Origin: Neisseriaceae bacterium
GTDB taxonomy: Bacteria; Pseudomonadota; Gammaproteobacteria; Burkholderiales; UBA11063
Assembly (NCBI GenBank): GCA_947454215.1
Contig: CANGJN010000051.1
Coordinates: forward strand, 1 to 5,669
Direction: 5' to 3'
Length of the DNA: 5,669 bases
Shown: positions 1 through 5,290 of the stretch, in pieces
Layout of the letters: each line of letters begins with the position of its first letter
Position numbering within the stretch: the stretch's first letter is position 1
Translations under genes and position numbers: made by a program
The notes under the pieces: model-generated
Database searches by the model: none
The model's input: only the letters and a program-made list of their open reading frames with translations
What the model was told of the DNA's origin: nothing

Positions 1-353
1 GATACTATAACGAATGTCGAAGAAAATTTAGTTTAACTACTTATTAATAATCTTTAAATGACATCATAATTGTTTTATTGAGGTATTATATTTTAAAAGA
101 GTTTATTTATACAGTTTTTTTATTGATAAATTACACGATATTAATTGTCTGCTATAAATAATATTTTAAATTTTTAACTTTTAATTTATTGATTAAGTAA
201 AAAATTTATTATGTTACTTAAATAAAATATAAAAAAATTATACATTGGATTATGGATTTTTTAATTAGTTGACCGAAATGAAAATTATTTTATTTCTAGA
301 AGAATATAAATTTATTAAAATAGCAACATCTAAATTTTAATAAAAGGATATAA
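1..353. other. AT-rich stretch without a supported gene
   Basis: I see no convincing gene here. The first 36 bases read in frame 1 as DTITNVEENLV followed by TAA (34-36), which could be the tail of a gene entering from the left, but eleven residues are too few to tell. A 20-codon frame with an ATG at 278 and TAA at 338-340 reads MKIILFLEEYKFIKIATSKF. It lacks a clear ribosome-binding site and sits just before the decayed frame starting at 354, so it may be chance or a remnant. Base composition is extremely AT-rich, which makes promoter-like hexamers meaningless in this stretch. No tRNA or rRNA or strong hairpin terminator was recognised. Confidence 0.5.
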
Positions 354-963
354 ATGATATATTATTTAATTGTCATTTTTTGGTTGTAACAATATTTTTC
401 AATTGCAGAAAAATATTTAATCGACTATTTTAATTTTAATCAATATGATCCATTAAATTGTAAAATTGAACAATTCAGAAGTCAAACAATACCACTTCCA
501 TTTATGAAATAAAGAGAAAAACTTATTAATTATTGACTTACTAAACGTGTAAATTGTGTTGATTATCCTGATAAAAAAATATTAGTAAATACATTTGGTA
601 TTATATGATTCAAAAACAGTACCAGAAAAAAATTTCTATTAATAAACAACCACTTTATTAACCAAAATTGGAACTAACTGAACGTTTATTGGGATATATT
701 AAATAGAAATTAATTAAGAATAAACTATGTACATTATGATCAGAAGATAATACCTGTTCAAATTACAAACATTTGATCATGTAACTATTTGTTTATTTAA
801 AATGTGAAAGGGTATTATTCTGTATAGTTATGATATTATCTTTATCAAAAAGATTAAAATTAGTTAAACTTTAAGGTATAAGATATAATTTAAACAATTT
901 ACTAAATTTATGGGTTTTAAATTAATGCAAAAATTATTTAAAAATATTATGGTAAAGGAATAA
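354..963 (+). pseudogene. Possible decayed gene, unrecognised product
   Basis: An ATG at 354 follows a good ribosome-binding site (AAAAGGA, 342-348, five bases upstream). The frame begins MIYYLIVIFWL, hydrophobic like a signal peptide or membrane segment. It then continues through three stops (TAA 387, TAA 510, TGA 534) to TGA 606. That is about 84 codons with few stops for this base composition. Protein-like segments include DPLNCKIEQFRSQTIPLPFM and KKILVNTFG. All stops could come from CAA or TGG by one C-to-T or G-to-A change. After about 601 a one-base shift to frame 1 seems to continue the protein (LYDSKTVPEKNFY, then FMGFKLMQKLFKNIMVKE ending at 961-963), but stops there are as frequent as chance predicts, so the 3' part is weak. 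I do not recognise the family. The start and the first 250 bases are the best-supported portion. Confidence 0.33.
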
Positions 964-1006
964 GGTCTTGTTTAAAAGTTTTCTAAAATGTTGTTTTTGT
1001 GATAAA

Positions 1007-1034
1007 AATGACAAGTTAATCATTACATGTCATT
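1007..1034. repeat. Inverted repeat upstream of tolQ
   Basis: AATGACA (1007-1013) and TGTCATT (1028-1034) form a perfect 7-base inverted repeat separated by 14 bases. The arm centres are 21 bases apart, about two helical turns, which would suit a dimeric DNA-binding protein. It lies 58 bases before the tolQ start and overlaps the left element of the promoter candidate at 1023-1051. No known operator is recognised, and in DNA this AT-rich a short repeat may be accidental. Confidence 0.3.
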
Positions 1035-1051
1035 ACTATTTACATTACAAT
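1023..1051 (+). promoter_or_regulatory. Candidate promoter for the tolQ block
   Basis: TACAAT (1046-1051) is one base from the consensus -10 hexamer. The hexamer 17 bases upstream, TTACAT (1023-1028), is a poor -35. Transcription would start near 1058, leaving about 34 bases of leader before tolQ. A promoter is expected somewhere here because tolQ is the first intact gene of a tight block, but the exact site is weakly supported. Confidence 0.22.
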
Positions 1052-1091
1052 TATATTAATAATTGGTTCTCTCTAATTCTAAAGGTAAATT

Positions 1092-1793
1092 ATGGATATA
1101 GATAACATCTCAATAGTACATTTAATTATTAATTCTAGTATCTTTGTTCAAATAGTACTAGGAATTTTATTGTCTTTCTCTATAGTATCATGGAGTATTA
1201 TTTTAACTAAGTCTATGTATCTTAGTAAAATTAGGTATGAGACTATGATATTTTTAAAACAGTATTCATCTTCATTAGGTGTTTCTAATTTATATAATAT
1301 GATATCTGGTAAAAGTACAAGAAATTCAGTTGTGGCTGTTTTTCATCGTGGTATTAGTGAATTCAATAAATTAAGTAAAAAAGGAATTATTGATAGAGTA
1401 TTAATATTGCAAAATATAGAAAGATCATTAGAAATAGCAAGAGATACTGAAATTGATAAATATAATCTAAGTTTAGGGTTACTTGCAACTTTCGGCTCAG
1501 TAAGTCCTTATATTGGTTTATTAGGTACTGTATGGGGAATAATGCATTCTTTTATAGGTCTTGGATCAGGTGGACAGGCTACTTTATCACAGGTTGCACC
1601 AGGAATTGCAGAAGCTCTGATAGCAACCGCTGCAGGTTTAATAGTCGCTATTCCAGCTTATTTCTTTTATAATAAGTTTACTGGAGATATAGAGCATTTA
1701 AGTAATAAAATGGATATGTTTGGTAATGAGTTATTAAACTTAATAAATGAAAAATTGTTTGAAAATGAAAAGCGTTTGGATACTAAACAATGA
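1092..1793 (+). CDS. tolQ: TolQ, Tol-Pal system proton channel subunit
   Basis: This is an inner-membrane protein that, with TolR, uses the proton-motive force to drive the Tol-Pal envelope system, which keeps the outer membrane attached during cell division. At 233 residues it matches the usual TolQ length (about 230). Three membrane segments are visible near residues 18-39, 127-155 and 165-193, with a cytoplasmic loop between the first two. The MotA/TolQ/ExbB core is clear: SVSPYIGLLGTVWGIMHSF (136-154) and SQVAPGIAEALIATAAGL (166-183). Thr146 and Thr179 correspond to the channel threonines of E. coli TolQ (145 and 178). The VAPGIAEALIATA wording and following YNKF favour TolQ over the paralogue ExbB. 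CTAAAGG (1079-1085) is a well-spaced ribosome-binding site. Its stop overlaps the ubiG start (ATGA, 1790-1793), so the two are probably translationally coupled. No tolR follows, which is unusual. Confidence 0.93.
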   Translation: MDIDNISIVHLIINSSIFVQIVLGILLSFSIVSWSIILTKSMYLSKIRYETMIFLKQYSSSLGVSNLYNMISGKSTRNSVVAVFHRGISEFNKLSKKGIIDRVLILQNIERSLEIARDTEIDKYNLSLGLLATFGSVSPYIGLLGTVWGIMHSFIGLGSGGQATLSQVAPGIAEALIATAAGLIVAIPAYFFYNKFTGDIEHLSNKMDMFGNELLNLINEKLFENEKRLDTKQ

Positions 1794-2485
1794 CATACGA
1801 TGTAAATGAAATTGATAAGTTTGATAATTTATCATATTCTTGGTGGGACAGTAATGGTGAATTAAAAACTTTGCATCATATAAATCCAAGTAGGGTTAAT
1901 TTTATAAAAAAATTTGTAGATTTAACTAATAAGAAAATAGTTGATGTAGGTTGTGGAGGCGGAATTTTATCCGAAGCTTTATCATTAGAAGGAGCACATT
2001 TAACTGGAATAGATTTGTCATCACAAGCAATAGAGGTGGCAAAATTGCATTTATATGAAAGTAAACTAAATATTGATTACAGATGTTGTCCATTAAATGA
2101 ATTTGCCTTACAAAATATAAATAGTTATGATGTAGTTGTTTGTATGGAAATGTTGGAGCATGTAACTAATTATGAAGATATAATAAAACAATGTAGTTTA
2201 GTTTTAAAGACAGGTGGAATGGCTTTTTTTTCAACTATTAACAGAGGATTTAAGAGTTATATTCTAGGGGTCTTAACAGCAGAATATATATTAAAAATAA
2301 TTCCTAAAGGTACTCATGATTATGTTAAGTTTATTAAACCTAGTGAGTTAAAAAATGTTTTAAACAGGTATAATATGCAAATAATTGATATAAAAGGTTT
2401 AACTTATAACCCTATAACTGCTAATGCTTTTTTAAGTAATAATGTTGATGTAAATTATATGGTTTGTTGTAAGAAAATTTACTAA
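1790..2485 (+). CDS. ubiG: UbiG, ubiquinone O-methyltransferase
   Basis: An S-adenosylmethionine-dependent methyltransferase that performs both O-methylation steps of ubiquinone biosynthesis at the cytoplasmic face of the inner membrane. Its 231 residues fit the family (about 240). Visible features are the family opening WWDSNGELKTLHHINPSR (18-35), the SAM-binding glycine loop VDVGCGGGI (51-59), the acidic post-I strand LTGIDLS (71-77, Asp75), CMEMLEHV (118-125), the GGMAFFSTINR strand (142-152), and the UbiG-typical EYILKIIPKGTHDY (165-178). The last region corresponds to the reported membrane-contacting segment of E. coli UbiG. YNPIT (206-210) and DVNYM (220-224) close the domain. The start overlaps the tolQ stop by four bases and has only a weak ribosome-binding site (GGA 1778-1780), consistent with coupled translation. 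Nothing appears truncated or mutated. Confidence 0.96.
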   Translation: MTYDVNEIDKFDNLSYSWWDSNGELKTLHHINPSRVNFIKKFVDLTNKKIVDVGCGGGILSEALSLEGAHLTGIDLSSQAIEVAKLHLYESKLNIDYRCCPLNEFALQNINSYDVVVCMEMLEHVTNYEDIIKQCSLVLKTGGMAFFSTINRGFKSYILGVLTAEYILKIIPKGTHDYVKFIKPSELKNVLNRYNMQIIDIKGLTYNPITANAFLSNNVDVNYMVCCKKIY

Positions 2486-2505
2486 AAACATAACAAAGAT
2501 ATTAT

Positions 2506-2979
2506 ATGTCAGAAGTACTTAGAACTTGTATTGTAAACGTTCCTGCAAAAGTTATTTTTGATTTGGTTTGCGATATTGATGATTATCAGAATTTTTTACC
2601 TTGGTGTAATAATAGTAAAATAATACTAATTAATGATAATATTGTTGTAGGTAAAATTGAGGTTGAATATTTAAAGATTAAAATGAGTTTTACAACTAAG
2701 AATACTAATATAAATAATGAAAAGATTCAGTTTAATTTAGTGGAGGGCCCATTTAAATTTCTTCATGGGTATTGGGATATTCTCCCTTTAGATATTAGTG
2801 GAAGCAAAGTTACTTTTAGTATTAAATATAAACTTGTAAATGGTTTATTGGAAAAAGTTATTGATCCCGTATTTAATATTATTTGTAATAGTATAATAGA
2901 TTGTTTTATTAGGGAAGCGAAAAAAAGAAATGTTAATTCAGGTTGCTTATGCAAACAAGATACAACAAAAGGTGATTAG
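2506..2979 (+). CDS. ratA: RatA/COQ10-like START-domain protein
   Basis: A small polyketide-cyclase/START-fold protein of the RatA (YfjG) family, homologous to mitochondrial COQ10, which binds ubiquinone and supports respiration. E. coli RatA has also been described as a toxin that blocks 70S ribosome assembly. Family signatures are DIDDYQNFLPWC (23-34, including the conserved Tyr27 and Pro32-Trp33-Cys34) and LVEGPFKFLHGYWDI (78-92), which match the usual LxxGPFKxLxGxW pattern. The length of 157 is normal for the family; the last ~15 residues (from about 143) are Cys/Lys-rich and encoded in the overlap with rnfH, so they may be a non-conserved tail. The gene begins 20 bases after ubiG with a poor ribosome-binding site. 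Placement directly behind ubiG favours the ubiquinone role over a toxin role here; that is inference. Confidence 0.93.
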   Translation: MSEVLRTCIVNVPAKVIFDLVCDIDDYQNFLPWCNNSKIILINDNIVVGKIEVEYLKIKMSFTTKNTNINNEKIQFNLVEGPFKFLHGYWDILPLDISGSKVTFSIKYKLVNGLLEKVIDPVFNIICNSIIDCFIREAKKRNVNSGCLCKQDTTKGD

Positions 2980-3223
2980 TTTAAATGTTATAGAAGGCTA
3001 TAAAGTATTGGATGTCATAAGGTTATCGAATATAGATAAGTATTTTAAAGAAATAAATTTAGATGATGATTCAGCCTTATTAGTTGGAGTATATGGTAAG
3101 AAAATTGATTTGTATACTTATGAGTTACAAGATGGTGATAGAATAGAAATTTATCGGCCACTGTTGAAGACTCCTAATCAAAAAAGATTAGAGCGAATGA
3201 ATCAAAAGACCAATAATAAATAA
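2930..3223 (+). CDS. rnfH: RnfH family ubiquitin-like protein
   Basis: A small beta-grasp protein of the RnfH (UPF0125, YfjF) family, encoded beside ratA in many beta- and gammaproteobacteria; its biochemical role is not established, and the early antitoxin idea for RatA was not supported. The 97 residues include the family start MLIQVAYA (1-8), VGVYGKKIDL (52-61) and the C-terminal signature LQDGDRIEIYRPLLK (66-80) followed by a basic tail (PNQKRLERMNQK). The chosen ATG matches the family N-terminus exactly, so the 50-base overlap with ratA in another frame is probably real. The nearest purine-rich ribosome-binding site is AAAGAA (2924-2929), with AGGGA at 2911-2915 rather distant. It is the last intact gene of the tolQ block. 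No rnf operon is visible here. Confidence 0.92.
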   Translation: MLIQVAYANKIQQKVISLNVIEGYKVLDVIRLSNIDKYFKEINLDDDSALLVGVYGKKIDLYTYELQDGDRIEIYRPLLKTPNQKRLERMNQKTNNK

Positions 3224-3373
3224 CAAACAGCTTATGTACTTAGCCATGGTAAATATTCTGTATATGAACCAAAAGAGATGGTTGAAGATAATAAAAAGTT
3301 AATTAAAGATATTTTAGAGGTAATTTTAAAACGTTATGAATTTGATTTATCTGGATTTACAATTAAAGAGTAA
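3224..3373 (+). pseudogene. 3' fragment of an unrecognised gene before hsdM
   Basis: Immediately after the rnfH stop, 49 codons stay open until TAA (3371-3373) and read like genuine protein. Examples are YVLSHGKYSVYEPKEMVEDN and the charged, helical ending LKRYEFDLSGFTIKE. It happens to be in frame with rnfH, but RnfH proteins end before this, so it is not part of rnfH unless translation reads through. The stop lies six bases before the hsdM ATG at 3380, the spacing of a neighbouring gene in one operon. I interpret it as the C-terminal remnant of a gene that once preceded hsdM, with the 5' part lost at a junction close to 3224. I do not recognise the family. No start codon is available other than the internal ATG in PKEM. 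Confidence 0.45.
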
Positions 3374-3379
3374 GATACA

Positions 3380-3585
3380 ATGAGTAAACAGGAATAAAAA
3401 CAGTTAGGTGCTACATTATGGACGATAGCAGATAATTTGCGAGGTGCAATGAGTTCAGATGACTTTTGTGATTATATGCTCTCCTTTTTGTTTTTATGCT
3501 GCCTTTCTGATAATTATGAGAGTGCCGTAAAAAAGAGTTAGGCTCAAATTATCCAGATAACAGTGATGCCTCGAAGATTGCACCG
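3380..3585 (+). pseudogene. hsdM: hsdM remnant, N-terminus of type I methyltransferase subunit
   Basis: This is the start of the DNA methyltransferase (M) subunit of a type I restriction-modification system. From ATG 3380 it reads MSKQE, a stop (TAA 3395-3397), then KQLGATLWTIADNLRGAM and SSDDFCDYMLSFLF, then CCLSDNYE, the characteristic HsdM N-terminal helical domain (family form: DFRDYMLSFLFLRYLSDNYE). The frame breaks at an A run (3529-3534, six A; seven would restore it) and resumes one base back as KKELGSNYPDNSDASKIAP. Only about 68 of roughly 500 or more codons remain; the catalytic NPPY and SAM-binding motifs are gone, so no active enzyme is possible. Composition is somewhat richer in G+C than its surroundings (23 of 60 at 3421-3480), consistent with acquired DNA. 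Family identity is confident; the exact 3' boundary is not. Confidence 0.85.
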
Positions 3586-3638
3586 ATTTTGATGCTATAT
3601 GTCAAATATTATCTAATTAATTTGCAAAATTTATAACA
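3582..3638 (+). pseudogene. Possible further restriction-locus scrap
   Basis: In frame 3, directly abutting the end of the hsdM similarity, the sequence reads TDFDAICQILSN, a TAA stop (3618-3620), then FAKFIT. This looks like a real protein with one CAA-to-TAA change, and it does not match the part of HsdM that should follow residue ~68. It may be the far end of hsdM or of another gene brought here by a large internal deletion. The stretch is short and the reading is tentative. Confidence 0.25.
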
Positions 3639-3674
3639 ATAAAAATAGTTTTAAAAATACATAATTTTTTGCAA
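3622..3674. repeat. Inverted repeat between hsdM remnant and glpK
   Basis: TTGCAAAA (3622-3629) and TTTTGCAA (3667-3674) form a perfect 8-base inverted repeat with a 37-base AT-rich spacer. The arms are AT-rich and the loop is long, so it is not a good terminator; it could mark a deletion junction or be chance. The rest of 3639-3751 contains no gene. Confidence 0.2.
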
Positions 3675-3719
3675 TTAACTTACTACTTTATAGGGGATAC
3701 AAATTATCTATATTATTTT

Positions 3720-3749
3720 TTTACAAGTTAAAATGTTTATAGTTAGATA
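3720..3749 (+). promoter_or_regulatory. Candidate promoter for glpK
   Basis: TTTACA (3720-3725) is one base from a consensus -35. A weak -10, TAGATA, follows at 3744-3749 after 18 bases. Transcription would begin near 3756 and give a leader of about 30 bases before the glpK ATG. glpK must have its own promoter, since it follows decayed genes, but the hexamers alone are weak evidence in this AT-rich DNA. Confidence 0.22.
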
Positions 3750-3766
3750 AGTTGTTATATAAAATT

Positions 3767-3781
3767 AAATTTCGGAAATTT
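3767..3781. promoter_or_regulatory. Palindrome over the glpK ribosome-binding site
   Basis: AAATTTC-G-GAAATTT is a perfect 15-base dyad around G3774. It contains the glpK ribosome-binding site GGAA (3774-3777), seven bases before the ATG at 3785. The one-base centre rules out a simple RNA hairpin with all pairs formed, so an operator for a dimeric repressor is the more natural reading. No known glycerol regulator site (such as the GlpR operator) is recognised. Confidence 0.3.
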
Positions 3782-3784
3782 CAC

Positions 3785-5290
3785 ATGCAAAAATATATTT
3801 TATCTTTAGATCAAGGAACAACATCTTCAAGAAGTATTCTTGTTAATAAAATTGGAGATATTGTTGCGTCACATTTTATAGAAATTAAACAGATTTATCC
3901 GTCTCCTGGATTAGTTGAACATGATCCTATTGAGATATTAAATAGTCAATTAGATTCAGTAAAATTTTTATTACAAAAAAGTAATGTAAATATTGAACAA
4001 ATACTTTCTATTGCTGTCACTAATCAAAGAGAAACAACGGTTATGTGGAATAAAAAAACAGGAGAACCTGTTTATAATGCAATTGTATGGCAAGATAGAA
4101 GAACTTCTGATAAGATAAAACAGTTAAAAGAAAATGGCTATGAACATATTTTTAGAAATAAAACAGGACTAGTTTTAGATTCGTATTTTTCTGGAACTAA
4201 AATACAATGGATTTTAGAAAATATTAAAGAAGCTAAAGAATTATTGCAGGAAAATAATTTACTATTTGGTACTATAGATTCGTGGTTAGTTTGGAATTTA
4301 ACAGGTAAGAAGTATCATGTAACGGATGAATCTAATGCATCTAGAACTATGTTGTTTAATATTCATACGGGAGAATGGGACGATGAACTTTTATCAATAT
4401 TAGATATCCCAAGGGATATTTTACCTCAAATAGTTGGATCTTCTCAAGTAATAGGTGAAACATGTTATAGTATTTTTAATAAATCTGTTCCTATCTCTAG
4501 CATAGTTGGTGATCAACAGGCAGCAACTTTTGGTAGTTTATGTTTAAAGCAGGGAATGGTTAAAAATACATATGGTACTGGTTGCTTTATGTTAATGAAT
4601 ACTGAATCTAATATTTTCCCTTCTACAAATAATCTATTAACAAGTACTTTGTGGAAGATAAAAGATAAACGCCAATATTGTTTAGAAGGTGCTGTTTTTA
4701 CAGGTGGTGCTGTAGTTCAATGGCTCAAAGATGGTTTAAAAATTATAGAAAACTCTTCTGAGGTAGAAGAGTTAGCACTTAGTGTACAAGACAATGCAGG
4801 TGTATATCTAGTACCCGCTTTTACTGGGTTAGGTGCACCATACTGGGATCAATATGCAAGAGGTACTATTGTTGGAATAACTAGAGGTGTGACACAAGCT
4901 CATATTGCTAGAGCAGCCTTAGAGTCTATTGCTTTTCAAGTAAATGACGTTTTAAAATCAATAGAAAGTGATTCAGGTAAAAACGTTACTATGCTTAGAG
5001 TTGATGGTGGTGCTTGTAAAAATAATTTTTTAATGCAGTTTCAAGCTGATATTTTAAATATACCTATTGAAAGACCAGTTTTTTTAGAATTAACTGCATT
5101 AGGCGCAGCATATTTATCTGGTCTAGCAGTTGGTTACTGGAGTAGTATAGAGGAACTTAAAGGTGTTTGGAAACTAGATAAGATTTTTATCCCATCAATG
5201 AGTGACATCAAAAGGGAAGAACTTTTATCTGGTTGGCGAGAAGGTGTATCTAGATCTTTGATGTGGGCAAAAAATGAATCAAAATTATGA
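3785..5290 (+). CDS. glpK: Glycerol kinase GlpK
   Basis: Cytoplasmic FGGY-family kinase that converts glycerol and ATP to glycerol 3-phosphate. I start it at ATG 3785 rather than the upstream TTG 3752. The ATG has GGAA at the right distance, gives 501 residues (E. coli: 502), and begins MQKYILSLDQGTTSSR as family members do. Visible are the phosphate-binding DQGTTSSR (9-16), the glycerol-binding NQRET (80-84, Arg82, Glu83), LDSYFSGTK (131-139, Tyr134, within FGGY signature 1 at 134-146), VGDQQAA (241-247, catalytic Asp243), YGTGCFM (263-269), and FGGY signature 2 around VDGGACKNNFLMQFQADI (406-423). The E. coli fructose-bisphosphate loop (GKGGTR) is replaced by FNKSVP, and the C-terminal PGIET-type IIA-Glc contact is not visible, so those controls are probably absent. 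The histidine phosphorylation site of Gram-positive enzymes is also missing. It overlaps the next gene by 17 bases. Confidence 0.97.
   Translation: MQKYILSLDQGTTSSRSILVNKIGDIVASHFIEIKQIYPSPGLVEHDPIEILNSQLDSVKFLLQKSNVNIEQILSIAVTNQRETTVMWNKKTGEPVYNAIVWQDRRTSDKIKQLKENGYEHIFRNKTGLVLDSYFSGTKIQWILENIKEAKELLQENNLLFGTIDSWLVWNLTGKKYHVTDESNASRTMLFNIHTGEWDDELLSILDIPRDILPQIVGSSQVIGETCYSIFNKSVPISSIVGDQQAATFGSLCLKQGMVKNTYGTGCFMLMNTESNIFPSTNNLLTSTLWKIKDKRQYCLEGAVFTGGAVVQWLKDGLKIIENSSEVEELALSVQDNAGVYLVPAFTGLGAPYWDQYARGTIVGITRGVTQAHIARAALESIAFQVNDVLKSIESDSGKNVTMLRVDGGACKNNFLMQFQADILNIPIERPVFLELTALGAAYLSGLAVGYWSSIEELKGVWKLDKIFIPSMSDIKREELLSGWREGVSRSLMWAKNESKL

Noticed and set aside
278..340. 20-codon ORF as a leader peptide
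   Set aside because: It has no clear ribosome-binding site and leads only into a decayed frame, so it was kept just as a note.
640..864. TAA and TGA as reassigned sense codons in the 354-963 frame
   Set aside because: The intact genes end with normal TAA and TGA and use TGG for Trp, so the internal stops mark decay or non-coding DNA, not a changed code.
1..1091. CRISPR array, tRNA or insertion sequence
   Set aside because: No regularly spaced repeats, no cloverleaf-like sequence and no transposase fragments with terminal repeats were seen.
1092..1793. ExbB identity instead of TolQ
   Set aside because: The VAPGIAEALIATA and YNKF wording follows TolQ, and no ExbD or TonB gene is adjacent.
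2763..2954. 63-codon minus-strand frame
   Set aside because: It lies wholly inside ratA and rnfH, has no family features and no ribosome-binding site; it is the shadow of ratA.
3224..3373. Stop-codon readthrough extending RnfH
   Set aside because: The shared frame is probably coincidence: RnfH already ends with its normal basic tail, and the following text fits a separate gene tail next to hsdM.
3622..3674. Terminator made from TTGCAAAA and TTTTGCAA
   Set aside because: The 37-base loop and AT-only-like arms would give a weak stem, and there is no G+C-rich stem followed by a T run.
3752..3784. TTG-initiated N-terminal extension of glpK
   Set aside because: The eleven extra residues are absent from glycerol kinases, the palindrome and ribosome-binding site lie within it, and ATG 3785 gives the family length and start.
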